64,000 nt of DNA. Origin: Capitella teleta (lineage: Eukaryota > Annelida > Polychaeta > Capitellidae). The position numbers were made by a program, and so were the translations under genes. The notes below the pieces were generated by a model. That model saw only the letters and a list, made by a program, of their open reading frames with translations. It did not search any database and had not been told where the DNA came from. Of this stretch, positions 1 through 11,058 are shown piece by piece. Where the stretch lies: assembly GCA_000328365.1 (NCBI GenBank), contig KB309044.1, positions 354,915-418,914 on the forward strand. Direction: 5' to 3'. Each line of letters begins with the position of its first letter. Within the stretch, counting starts at the first letter, position 1.

Positions 1-504
1 TATAAGGATGAAATTTTTTTTGCTTCTGCTTTTTTCTTTTTTTTTTTTTCGTTCTTCTTCTTCTTATAAATGTGCAAACTCATTTGCAAAAATAAATGAT
101 ATATATAAATAAAATGACAAAATACTCTGTTCAAACTTTCACACAGAACTCCTGTGCGAGGCTTTTAACTAATACACCAAGATTCGAACACATTACCCCT
201 ATATTAATTACTAGTATCTTACCGATTAGTCAACGATTTTTCTTCAAAATCTTAACAATTACTTCCAAATGAATTCATGGATTGTCGGCTTTGTCGCCAT
301 TATATTTGAAGAAATTATTGTCTTTTTATGAGCCATCTCGTAATAGCAGATTAAATAATCTTTTACTTTTGAATGGTCCTTTTTACTCGATCTCACTTTC
401 TCTATTCTTCTGCTTTCTCTCCCCCTCCCCTTGTCATGAGAATCAAAACAAAACAAACAACATTGTATTGATTTTTTTTGATTTTTTTTTTTTTTGATTT
501 TTTT

Positions 505-1075
505 TGCCTCTGCTTTTTGTTTATCATATAGTGCCATTTTATGGTTTTACCTCCCGTTCAGCGATTTGAGGTAGCAATTTGAGGCAGGTCGCAGATCGCT
601 CTAATTGTCAGGCGTTATCTCCTTATTTTGACTGCGCCTTTATATTGAACTATCTCGATCAGTCTACATTCAGAGGATACTTTTCGATCCATTTCCCGGG
701 TTTCCACGCGGGATAATAGCATCAATTGTCAAAGACAGACGATCGCTTTCACTGCAATCACAAGTCTTGTGTGTGGAATAACAGAGGAAGACAGTGTTTT
801 GTTCAATGTGTCCATGTTAGTGTCACGGTGACATCAACATTCATAACGCACCGTTCCCTCAACCGAAGGGGGCAGGGTCACCTCACAGTTATGTCACATC
901 TGTTATCGGTGAACCGCACATCGATGTCATTTCGGGAATCTTAAGTCAAATAATTGTCCATTTGGATTTTCACTGGTAGGAGAAGTCCTGCATGATGTGA
1001 ATGTGTCACCACTCCAATAACTCTGGTTTCTGGTGACAGATGGCTTCATGCCAGGCTTAAGACTTCTTAATTTAA
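505..1075 (+). repeat. Dispersed ~550 bp repeat, copy 1
   Basis: The stretch is repeated, in inverted orientation and at clearly above 85% identity by eye, at about 42945-43523. Shared landmarks are the GCAATTTGAGGCAGGTCGC block near one end, the run containing CATTCATAACGCACCG, and the end block ATGGCTTCATGCCAGGCTTAAG. A 72-codon frame is open in both copies but has no ATG in this one, so coding is not supported. It is probably a non-autonomous transposable element; the family is not recognised. Confidence 0.75.
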
Positions 1076-1275
1076 ACATACGCACTACGAGCTACGAGCT
1101 ATTGTCTTATTTACACAAATAATAATCAAATTTAGCGACAGTCTTGAAACCTGGCTAGAATAAATGATAATAATAATATCAATAATAATAAATTAATTCA
1201 CAGACTGGCACTCTATGTCATCTGACATTCTTGAAGAAGACGTTGCTTTAGTTTACCTTGAATTTGCGCTAAGAT

Positions 1276-1430
1276 TATTTCAGAGAAGGTATTTCAGAGA
1301 AGGTATTTCAGAGAAGGTATTTCAGAGAAGGTATTTCAGAGAAGGTATTTCAGAGAAGGTATTTCAGAGAAGGTATTTCAGAGAAGGTATTTCAGAGAAG
1401 GTATTTCAGAGAAGGTATTTCAGAGAAAGT
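1276..1430. repeat. 14-bp minisatellite
   Basis: Eleven nearly perfect head-to-tail copies of a 14-bp unit (TTTCAGAGAAGGTA). The last copy carries a G-to-A change. Because 14 is not a multiple of three, the frame cycles through three readings, which creates an apparent open frame of repeated REGISEKVFQRRYF. This is not a gene. Confidence 0.95.
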
Positions 1431-2028
1431 GTATGCGATGTGTGTAAGGGCTTGTTTGTTGATAAGTTGATCGGTCCTATCGTCTCGCGCAATCGGACTA
1501 ATCGTGTATGTTTTCTTCTGCAATTTTAAACTCTTCTCGAAAAGTAAAAATACACACAAAATCGATGGAAATACTGTGGATAAGTTTATTACAATATGTA
1601 GCGCAATTAAACAAGATAAATTTGCTAAAATAGACAGAGAAAATAAGCACTTCAGTTCGCACCTTCAACAGAACTGACAATCAAAGGAACAGGAGTGACA
1701 TATAATATATACATGCTGAAATGCACAAGAAAAAAAGTCATGTAAAAAAAAGATATAATTATATGCTACGTAGTAAAGTGAATGGTCCCTTCTATTTCTA
1801 AAAGCACATTATTTTATGGTTGCATCAAATTGCTGGAATCCGAAGGAAGGAGAGAAAACACTCAGCATAACTAGCACTCACAGTCATTTGTCTCAATACA
1901 TACTTAATATGTATAATAAGTAGACATCAAGAAATAACTACATGTATATAGAAAAATCGCTAAAATAATGTAGAAAGCACTTTGGTCACATCGGCTGCAT
2001 CTTCACTTACTGTGATCCGAGGGTGAAA

Positions 2029-2733
2029 TCAACGGACACTGACCAGTTCGCCATATCCAATGACGTCATCATAGCTAGTGTTCATCTCGCCGTATGTGCT
2101 CAAACTGTTGATCCAGGCCATGTCGCCATCTTCTAATGACGTCACCCAGGGGTTACTTCCGCCAGCCTCGTCATCTTCGAGCGGGGCAAAGTTCCCCGCG
2201 ACACCCCACACCCCATCCCCCACGCCCTCAGAGCTGCACGCGGATGAATCCTCCCTGTAGGTGCTCATCCAAGGGTCCACTTCGCTGGCAGGGATCGGCG
2301 TATCTGGCGTATTCAGCGTATCCTCCCTCACCACCTCCATCCGCCTCCTCTTGCCTCTTCCGTGAACTTTCTCCGCTTCACCAGATTCTTCCCACTTCCT
2401 CTTTCCTCCGCGTCCTCTTCTTTCCTCCTCATCCTCCTCGTTATTATCATCATCATCATCGCTGTGACTCTCCTCTTCGTCATCACTTTCGTCCTCATCG
2501 CCATCTTCGCTCTCTTCTTCCTCATCACAATCCTCATCGTCATCTTCACTGGAATCTTCCCTCTCCTCTCCCTGTCCCTCCTCGGAGCTCTCTTCGACTT
2601 CATCTCCCCATTCCACGTCGTTGACGCTCGATGAGAGGAAAAGACCAAAGTCGCCATCCGCCGCGAAGAGTGGAGATGGGTCGAGGCCAGCGAAGAGGTC
2701 GATGTCGAAGAGACGACGTCTGCACAATACCAT
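2029..2733 (-). CDS. Acidic low-complexity nuclear-type protein, unassigned
   Basis: An open frame of 234 codons reads from ATG at 2733 to the stop at 2029. A good acceptor (TTGTAG) lies one base upstream of the ATG, so an upstream exon, perhaps non-coding, is likely. The protein starts MVLCRRRLFDIDLFAGLDP. The middle (about residues 40-110) is almost all Asp/Glu/Ser. Basic nuclear-localisation-like patches follow (GGKRKWEE and GRGKRRRMEV). The tail carries two related motifs, VDPWMSTY and SNPWVTSL, and ends in GYGELVSVR. The acidic tract followed by a basic cluster resembles chromatin or transcription-associated proteins, but no family is recognised. The non-repetitive ends argue for a real exon; the low-complexity middle also makes the antisense strand look open. 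Confidence 0.5.
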   Translation of the reverse strand: MVLCRRRLFDIDLFAGLDPSPLFAADGDFGLFLSSSVNDVEWGDEVEESSEEGQGEEREDSSEDDDEDCDEEEESEDGDEDESDDEEESHSDDDDDNNEEDEEERRGRGGKRKWEESGEAEKVHGRGKRRRMEVVREDTLNTPDTPIPASEVDPWMSTYREDSSACSSEGVGDGVWGVAGNFAPLEDDEAGGSNPWVTSLEDGDMAWINSLSTYGEMNTSYDDVIGYGELVSVR

Positions 2734-2734
2734 T

Positions 2735-5470
2735 CTACAAGCAAAGAAGACATTCTGAATTAGCATCACAAAGAATAATCTACGTTCATAAATCAGTGAC
2801 GGTCGGGCAAGAAATCGGCGTAAATTCATCGCCCGAAATCCAGTTTGTGAGAAGAGCGGCAAAACTAGAGAACGCCCAAGTGATACGACACATACAACAT
2901 TATAGGAATAATAACTTCTGTTATTAACGGATGGCTTATTTCAAGGAATTGTTTTATTGCTTAAGATACAAAGACCATTTTTACATTTTACACCAACTCA
3001 GAGCAGTAAAAAAGTTCTATCAAACGATAATATAATAATCCAAAAAATATATAAATATAAAACCATCAAAAAAATGGAACCCACGTAATGTGCAAGAACG
3101 GATAATGGTATTCCAGATGAAAAGAAAATCCGAGTGTGCCTAAACTTTATGTACTGCCCGTCTGCAAACATGCAACAGCTCTCAAATTAATTAACTCAAT
3201 TAAATTACATGTAATATGGTCTTATAATGATAATCATATGAAAGTTAATTGCATGTAACGTACTCGTCAGTTTTTACCAAGTCACAGGTGAAAGCATTGA
3301 ATCGGTGATCCTTGCGTTAAATCTTGAAATCAGGACGACAGATTGCCAAACTGGGATCCCGGTAATGGCGCCTAGTAAGCTAAAACTAATCTGTGGTCTA
3401 TAATGGCGAACACTTTTCAATATTGCTATAGTGAAAACTAATCTTAACCTTTAATTTACTTGGAGCCACTCTGATGCACCGCCAGAGAACAAACAGATGC
3501 GTTTATGAGACACATACCTGGTTAAAATGATGGTCGAGATATCCAAATGTGTATCAATTCTAAGAATTTTCAGGAGCTCTTGTCCAGAGTTATCCGCAGT
3601 TAAGAAGTCGTTTGTTTGTCTGCTCTGGAAGATGGGAGCCTTAATATACCGTAGTAATCACAGCTGTGGAAGTTAATTGCAATTAGCTAACTCCGTCTGT
3701 CACTCAGCTTCCAATCGCGTTTTCTGCCGCTTGCAGCCGTTCAACGAGAGTTGACATTAAAGTTTGACACTGAAGCTTGACTGTTAATTAAATTTCTAAA
3801 GAAGCGTTAGAGATCTCAATAGAAAACTAATTAACACGAATGCTCTTGTGATCGACGGTTGAGTTATCTCAAATTAAAGATGGTGCATCAATATGGTTAA
3901 ACAGTCCATTAATATTAATCGAACGCATTGTTGTGAAATCCGTTTCAATCAAGTACTTTATGTTGTTTACCGGTTATTATTGTGATATGTATCCACATAA
4001 CGAACGATTGAGAAAATAAATGTACATAGATGCACTTAATTACATAAGGTATACACCAATTTTATCTTTACTTTGAATTCGAACAATTAATCGTAGAGCA
4101 AACTTTTAGTTTAATTGAACATTTTCCCTAATTTATATTGCGGCTAGCATGAAAGGATTCCTCAAAAGTTCGGTCCATTCTTTTGATGATGTCGACAGAA
4201 GATTCCGACAAAAGCAAAAACTTGTCTGATCTGCCATCAAAGACAATCAAAGGAACCGCCCATGTTGCGCAGTAACCACGTGACCTAATTAATAATAATT
4301 ATTCATAGTGTGACCATATTTAATTAGTATATACAGGTACATGTACCAGTATTAATTCCATAATACCGGTTAATTAAAGTTAAAATGTTGCTGAGTTATG
4401 AGAAGTGAAATGCATAAATTCATGATTCGAAAGGAGAAACAGTTGTCTGGAGCTATATATATAATCACGTGTAATTATTGAACCCAAAATTAATAAAACA
4501 ACATACTATCATTTCAAAAGTATTCAGAGATTTATCTGAAACGATTAATGTTATTAAGTGGCTTCTAATTAATCCGATGCCTCCTGTTTTTTCACTATAA
4601 TTACCGCGGTCAACATGAGAGAATTCATCAAAAGATCGATCGATTCCTTCCGACAGAACATTCCGACGTAAACCGAAACCTGTCAGCGAACGAAGACGAT
4701 CAAAGCGATCACCATGGTTACGTCCAGGAAGAGCAGCAATGGGTGCACTTGTGCATCCAGACCGAGGCCTACTCTGTACGCCACCTTTCTGGAATAGAAG
4801 GAAAGAACATTCAGACTCGAGATTGCCTTCTTATAATCTCTATACTCGGAATATTTGTCAGATCAATTTTGTTAAATTTGTTAAATTCATTTAATTATGG
4901 TTGGTATGCAGTCGCGTCATCATCTCAGTTTTTGTATGAAGAAGTTTCAACCACATCCTTATCGATATCCTTATTAAAGACATTGAACACCTGACCAATT
5001 AATATACTCGTGTGTTTGTAATTTCGAAAACTCGCGCGTTCAAATTAACACAGAAAGCTTTCCATTGAAATTCTCTTTCACAGCTTTCGCGACCCTTGAG
5101 TGACAGCTGCTCTGACGTAAGTGACGTCATGGAGTTGAACACTCGCCTCAGAAGATCCGATGTGAAGATCTCCAAGAGCATCGATCAACGGATCCCATGA
5201 ACGTCTGATCCCTCGATCTTCCAGTTTTAGCTTCACCCCTTATTAAAATACCGGGAGCCCACTTTTATATATACATGTATTATGTGGGTTATATGTTATA
5301 AAGAGAGGAGTTTGATTCAATTCTTCCGTATCCGTGCACCTGGATGGTCGTTGGTTATTGGCACATGGGACTCAATGGGATATAATGGGTAATTAAGTTG
5401 AGCACGAGTTTATGTATTCAAATAAGACATGATTATGTTTATTTTGTTGCTGATCAGATTCGTGATTGTG
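2735..5470. other. Intergenic, no gene seen
   Basis: AT-rich sequence without a convincing exon. It contains a diverged local duplication (about 4135-4260 and 4598-4715) and, near 5120, a TGACGTCA palindrome of CRE type. A 71-83 codon frame at 4743-4994 has no family similarity and no supporting splice context. Confidence 0.5.
4135..4715 (+). repeat. Diverged local tandem duplication
   Basis: Two stretches about 460 bp apart (4135-4260 and 4598-4715) align over roughly 110-120 bp with scattered differences. Shared blocks include ATGAAAGGATTCCTCAAAAG versus ATGAGAGAATTCATCAAAAG, GACAGAAGATTCCGAC versus GACAGAACATTCCGAC, and GACAATCAAAGG versus GACGATCAAAGC. Both start at an ATG but the open frames are short. 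Origin unknown; an old duplication or two members of one repeat family. Confidence 0.55.
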
Positions 5471-5807
5471 TGATTGGGGTTTTACGGCTCCACCCAACCC
5501 ATTCGGGTGATACGGGCGCCAGAACAGAAGGCCCGGGACCGGGGTTTCCCCCTACTCTTGTCGATAAATCCCAAGGGTTCTTTATCCTGCATACCACCAT
5601 AGACAGTAGTACACAGCGCCCGGCCTTGTTACGCAGATGGGCAGCACTGCAGAGTCACCGAAGAATTACAATTGTAACGGATTACAATTATAATTCACAA
5701 TCATAACGCCCGTGGCCTGATCGGGTCTCGAACCCGGTGTCTCTCGACCCCCACGGTCGGCATTTGATTGTAGTCAACGGTTTAAGTCACTGAGCTATCC
5801 GTTGCCC
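5471..5807 (-). mobile_element. tRNA-derived SINE, copy 1
   Basis: Read on the minus strand the element begins GGGCAACGGATAGCTCAGTG (tRNA-like head, A box) and has the B box GGTTCGAGACC about 60 bp later. A unique body follows, ending GGGTGGAGCCGTAAAACCCC and a short CAATCAC-type tail. Copy 2 at 36116-36446 is very similar but lacks a ~17 bp partial duplication that this copy has near 5670-5690. SINEs of this build are transcribed by RNA polymerase III and moved by a partner LINE. No clear target-site duplication was found here. Confidence 0.9.
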
Positions 5808-5924
5808 AGTGGATAATATCATATCTCGAATACAGATTGATTTCATTGATATAATATATAAATAATTATTTTTTGAATAGAGGCCAAGAGCACGAAGAAA
5901 ATGCCGTTGGTGAGTTTTTTATGA

Positions 5925-6690
5925 AATTATGTATTCTAATACCGAAACTCTAAAACACCTAAAGATGTTCAATATCTGTGGTACGGAAATCGCAACGAAG
6001 ACTGGTGTGAAAGACCTCGGTGTCTACTTCGAGCGGAATCTCAGCATTGAACAACAGGTGAAGGCGATTTTCGCTTCATGTTACTTTCACCTGGCTAACA
6101 TCGGCGCCATAAGGAACTCTCTGGCAGAAGGTGCGGCAGAGAAACTCATACACGCCTTTGTCTCTTCTCGCAGCTCTACCTGCATGCTACATCTGTAATC
6201 TACAAAGGATCCACACAACCCCGCACGCATTCTGACGCGCACGCCCAGACGTCATCATATCACGCCGGTTTTAAAATAATTCCATTGGCTTCCTGTGCGC
6301 TTCAGGATCGAATTAAAACTGTGCGTTTTAACTTGGAAGGCATTACATGACCAGGCTCCTCACTATCTGTGCAATATCTTAACTTTTTATTCTCCTGAAC
6401 GCAACCTCCGCTCAATCGACCGAAGACTCCTTAATGTGCCAAGCGCGAGAACACATCTGAGAAGACGCGCTTTCCAGCATGCCGGACCGAACTCGTGGAT
6501 TCGGCTACGATTTATCTTAGAACAATTGACTGTCTCGATGCTTTAAAATCTGATCTTGAAACGTTCCTGTTTTACAAAGCTTTTTAACTATTTTATTGTA
6601 TATCAATTTTTACTCACTGTTATTCGCGCATTGAGTGGTACATGTACCAGAAATGCGCTTTTATGAGAAATAAATTTTATTTGAAAAATC
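5925..6690 (+). mobile_element. LINE 3' fragment (CR1/L2-like)
   Basis: Two plus-strand reading frames carry the C-terminal part of a LINE reverse transcriptase protein. They include ICGTEIATKTGVKDLGVYF, an ANIGAIRNSLAEGAAEKLIHAFVSSR-type stretch at about 6090-6170, and a RFRIELKLCVLTWKALHDQA-type stretch at 6298-6360, as in CR1/L2 elements. The frame changes between them, so the copy is inactive. The 3' end shows the family-typical run near a GCGCATTGAGTGG box followed by an A/T-rich end (AAATAAATTTTATTT). The element is 5'-truncated. Confidence 0.8.
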
Positions 6691-7267
6691 TCCTCTGTTA
6701 TAGAAGATGTGGGGGGACGGAGTATGCATGGCTCGTGAGCCAGGTAACTCCACCGGCACTTCGTTGGCTGCATTTGTGGGTGATGAGGTTATAGCCTCCT
6801 GGATGACAGAGGAGATGGCATAAGGTAGAGGTCCTAATATCTCGCGATCGGGGTGGTGGAGATCCACGATACCAGTTCTTTGACAAGTGGAAATATTATA
6901 TGCATTATTGGGTTTTCTATTAAAAATTTTGTGATCATTGAAAAAGTTGGACACCCTCTGAAAAGCCTAGCTAAGTACTGCATTACAGCATAATATGCGC
7001 TCCCATTGATGAATGAATTGAATTGAATCAATGTTATCAAGTCCAAAGAATTAAAGAAAAAACAAATGAAAATTGAAATGAAATTCATAGTATATAATCA
7101 CTACTTTTTATTATTATCAAAAACCTTACACATATAATGCCATATAATTATACAGTGGTTCAGCTAATTGATGTCAAGAATGAATAATATTATGTAATAT
7201 ACGTTATTTGCTAAAACACAAAATGCAGAAAAATTAAAATTAAAACTCAATATATATGAAAAGGTTT
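6691..7267. other. Intergenic / 3' flank of the KEN-box gene
   Basis: No gene seen. A minus-strand AATAAA at 7107-7112 lies about 155 nt past the stop of the gene at 7268 and is its likely polyadenylation signal. Confidence 0.5.
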
Positions 7268-8117
7268 TTAAAAGTTTGGTTCATAATTTTCCTTGTTCTC
7301 TGATGTTTTGAGGATGATTCGTTTGATTAACTCCAGATGATCTGCGTCATACTTTCCTTCTATTGCGCACTTGTTGGAAAAAGGGTCTGCCATATAGTAC
7401 TCTCTTTCCCATTCGATCTTTGCAGATTCTTCTTCGTACTCTTCCTCGAGTTTCTTCTTGATGGGCGAAGGAATTTTTGACAGAGTCTCACGCAAAACAC
7501 AGATAAATGATTGAAGGGTGAAACGCTTATTTGGGGCTTGACGCTGCGTTGAATTGCGACGGAGTGGAGAGAGAGGTTTTGGAGGCTGCAGTTCACTCAG
7601 AATGCTATCGAATTCATTTGCCGACGTCGCATGAGGGAGCTGTGCTGAATGACCAGGGATAGGCGAGAGAGGTCTCGGTGGCTGGAGCTCCTTCAAAATG
7701 CTGGCAAATGCTTTTGCCGTTGCATGAGTACGCTGTCCTGTATTGCGACGAATTGGCGATAGAGGGCTTGGTGGTTGGAGCTCCTTCAAAATTCTCTCAA
7801 AATTCCGAGGCTCCTGAAAATGAAAGAAAATATTTGGTTAAACGTTGTTTCCTTGATTGGCATAATATTGGCATGACTTGTCTGTAATTTGATTAAATAA
7901 TTGTACTGTCCCTATTTTCATTCCTGTAAATAAAAACCTGTATATTCACATATAAATCATATAATTATTGGTAGACTTAACTATAGACTAGCAATGAACG
8001 TTATTTAATGTCATTATAGAATCTTCATAAGCAGTAGCCAGATTAAAAAGTATGTCTTACCTCAAGATCCACAGATTTCCGCCTACGTGCGAAACGACGA
8101 GGGGCTGGTCTGGACAT
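7268..8117 (-). CDS. Repeat protein with CDK-type SP sites and KEN box, unassigned
   Basis: Two exons, 8061-8117 and 7268-7813, join in phase 0 (GAG|GTAAGA donor, TTTTCAG acceptor) into 200 codons. Residues 1-19 are basic (MSRPAPRRFARRRKSVDLE). Three repeats of about 31 residues follow, each with the core F-x-x-I-L-x-E-L-Q-P-P-x-P-L-S-P. Ser-Pro pairs are minimal CDK sites and RRNT/RRNS look like basophilic kinase sites. After IPSPIKKKLEEEYEEE the chain ends SENKENYEPNF, a KEN box of the type recognised by APC/C-Cdh1. No family is recognised. Inference: a mitotic or meiotic regulator degraded at mitotic exit. A TATA box lies 77 nt upstream of the ATG. The consistent phase, repeats and promoter make it a real gene. 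Confidence 0.75.
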
Positions 8118-8193
8118 TATTAATACAGTTTTATAGCTCAAGACGGACAGAGAGCGAATTCGATTTGTTGGAGGTTAACTCTGGAACCCTGGG

Positions 8194-8201
8194 TATTTAT
8201 A
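8194..8201 (-). promoter_or_regulatory. TATA box of the KEN-box gene
   Basis: TATAAATA on the minus strand inside GGGTATAAATACCC, 77 nt upstream of the start codon at 8117. This would leave a 5' UTR of roughly 40-50 nt. Confidence 0.6.
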
Positions 8202-10324
8202 CCCAAATAATGAACTCGGTTGACCCCTGGACTCTCCAGTCGCTTGGGCATCTGAAGGAGACATGAAAGGAAAACTGCGCGTTTGTCCCTCGAATGTGTG
8301 ATCGCACGCGCGCGTCCGAACGCTGCGTGGACGCTGAGAAAGCTATATGCAAAGGAAATAACTCTGTGTAAAGCTCTTTTTCTTTTGAACTTTTTTTTTT
8401 TTTCAATTAATTAAAAGTGACACGCGGAGTATTTTTGGTGATCAATGATTCAATTTTTATTTGTTCTTTCTGAAGTGTTGCGACTCCTTATCGTTCGAAC
8501 GCGCGGAAAACACCTGAGATGGATGAAAGCAGAGTTCTATCGCGTCCAGGTGTCCAGCCAAGACGCTGAATTTTATAGCAGTGTAAGAACAAAGCAAAAA
8601 AAATGCTTAACGTACATTGGCGTCAGGATCTGGAGCAATAAGTGCCACATAATTATGTATAATTCATATTTTTGTATTTTGTATCGAGATCAAATATTAT
8701 TTAATCTTGATCCAAATACAAAAATGTGATACTTTAAGAACCCGGGTGGAAAGTAAGGAAAAGACAATAATAGAAAAAGAGCGAGAAAAATTCATGACGT
8801 AATGTACAAGACAGACTAATTATTAATTATAAAATATACAATTAATGGTATACCAGTAGACAAGTAGAAGGTTGACAAATATATATGAATTTATAGAGAG
8901 GGACTTTTTAGATTTATCTACAGTAGGCTATGAGGCAGTATATATAATAAGGAATCTGATCAGTATATGGAGTTTGATATATTATAATGGAGGCTTGTCT
9001 AACTGAAGTAAGTATACTTGAGATAATATTTTGTCTGTGTGTGTGGAAAACTTGGCTTGATAAAAATTCTTACAACACGTTTCAGGGCTAAAATTAGAAA
9101 AGCAGTCAAGATCGATGCACTTTGTCACCCTAGCTGGAATGCATGGATATATTTAGGTATTATACAAGTAAACTTAAGTGTGTCACAGGTTACACATTTT
9201 CATACTTGATTCCTGTCGATTTAGCTATCTTTTTTACAGATGTGTTACGTGAGGTGACCATATGTTAAAGCACCAATGACGACGATTCCGAGCAGGTTTG
9301 TTTGTGTAACTGTGTCAATTACAGCATGACGAATTTCATCATGAGTTGTAAATTTCTTAAGTCTGGTGTTAAGGGGATGCAAAATACCTTTATTGGTTTG
9401 ATTACTGACTTCAAAATTCACTCTATATGTAATGATGTATGTTTTATTTCACTATGACCTAACTTTTGGCGTTCAGCGTATATCACGAACATAGCTGGGC
9501 TCCCAGGGTTAAGGTTTCAAATGGCCATTGGCTTAGCTCTTTCTGATCGACATGGAAATTGCATCAGCCCATCATGTTTAATTTGAGTGGTGAAGTACTG
9601 ACCTCTGGGTGAAGTAAACTTCTGGGTCATATTCAAAGACATAGATCAAAGAATCCTTTCGCTAATTGCAATTAACGCAACTCTACTGTTTTGGACAATC
9701 GTTTACATAGTTCGACTCGAGTGTCACCTCTCGCATTGTTCAGAAGTCAGCGTCTCCGTCTCTGTCTTTTCATTGCGTAATCGACCGTATCGTATCGATT
9801 AAAGCAGCCGCCATGTTCAAAGGTTCAATTAGCAGCAAGCGTTCTTTTGTTCACAATGCTTGGTTAACAATAGAAGAGAGAGCTGGAGAGCATGTAGTGG
9901 ATTTTCGATCGGAGTAAAACACATGAAGGCGTCTTTGATGAAGACGATTACAGAAAGCGGTATAGCCTCAGATGTTGAATAGGCGGGAAACATCAATAAT
10001 AAACTCTGCCCATCAGTATAAAACCCGATCATTCGTCACACGACTGTCGACGAATCTCTGCGAGACATCTCGGCAATAATTGCGACTAAACGAAAGATCA
10101 CGTGTGTAACCCTGGAGACCAAATTCCTGGCGATCATTTTATCTTTCATTTTCAAAATGATGTTCAATAAACAACGCAAACAAATCGTTTTAATTTTTTG
10201 TTCGTGTGTTGGCAACATTAAAGTGTTCAAGGGTAGGCCATTAAGCTATCATAACGTAATTTGAGATCAATACGCTATCATAACGTCATCTCATAAATCA
10301 TAACGTTACCAAAAATGTTAAGAA

Positions 10325-10411
10325 TTCGAAAACCCCGATTCGTCGAAAACCCTCTTCGTCGAAGTGTTTTCGCTGGTCCCTTCAAATTCGAGTTAGCGGG
10401 GTTTCACTGTA
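10325..10411 (-). mobile_element. Solo end of a pogo-like DNA transposon
   Basis: Read on the minus strand, immediately after TA, the sequence begins CAGTGAAACCCCGCTAACTC and continues through AATTTGAAGGG and CGAAAACACTTCGACGAAG. This is the typical terminal inverted repeat of pogo/Tigger-like elements, which insert at TA. The partner end was not found nearby, so this is a truncated or solo end. Confidence 0.5.
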
Positions 10412-11058
10412 TTCTACATGTAACGCAGCAAATGATCAACTGAAAGCTTTGGATGTGTTATTCAAATGTGAATGCCAATTTGTGCCTTTGAATGTGTCAT
10501 TACATGTCTTTCACTCAGCACACCGGTTTTCAAACCCCTCAAGCACCAATTGAACAGATGCACATCCAGGTTTAAATAAATGTCCATGTACAACACCATA
10601 GTAATCGTTCGACGTTTCCATTTCATCAATTATTCTCGAAATATTAACGTCACGGTTATATAAAACCCTGCGTTGTCGCATTCATTCGACATGCGTGTCC
10701 TCCGCTCAGGGTAAACTATCCTTCTTGTCCCATTTTTACTTCCATCTTTCGTTCAAATTTTAAAAGTATATTTTTCTCTTTGGGTGTACAATAAAAACTG
10801 TATAAATATATGATTTGAATTGACTTCTTCGCAGGCAGAAACGGGTTGCCATGGCGATAATATCAGTGAGCCAGCTGCCTCCATCAAAGATTAGGCAGAG
10901 AAGCAAATTGAAAAAAAAAAAAAAAAAAAAAAAAAAACATCCAGTTACATTAAAAGACATTTATTAGCAAGATGAGCAAATAATGATGCACACAGACGCA
11001 CACCCTGGCACACACAAGACGCACACATGACTGATTGGTAGTTGATAATATTAAATTG

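Larger units (their letters stand above)
1..2028. other. Intergenic, repeat-rich
   Basis: Apart from the dispersed repeat and the 14-bp minisatellite listed separately, this stretch holds T-rich runs near 20-60 and 470-500 and AT-rich sequence. No exon with consistent splice sites or family similarity was seen on either strand. Confidence 0.6.
8118..11058. other. Intergenic stretch
   Basis: No gene seen. Contents: a pogo-like transposon end (10325-10411), three TATCATAACGT-like motifs at 10245-10320, a poly-A run at 10911-10937 and the CCNC polyadenylation signal (minus AATAAA, 10960-10965). Confidence 0.55.

Noticed and set aside
726-944. Cys-containing 72-codon frame, also present at 43086-43304 on the minus strand
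   Set aside because: Both lie in the two copies of the same dispersed repeat. Copy 1 has no ATG and no known domain was seen; conservation follows from the recent DNA duplication.
1215-1529. 104-codon frame of REGISEKVFQRRYF repeats
   Set aside because: It is the 14-bp minisatellite read through; no start context, splice site or homology.
2136-2634. Plus-strand frames rich in Pro/His/Ser or Ile/Leu
   Set aside because: Antisense shadows of the acidic minus-strand ORF.
5700-5807. tRNA gene on the minus strand (A and B boxes)
   Set aside because: It is the head of a SINE: no proper acceptor or anticodon stem, and the same sequence heads the copy at 36116-36446.
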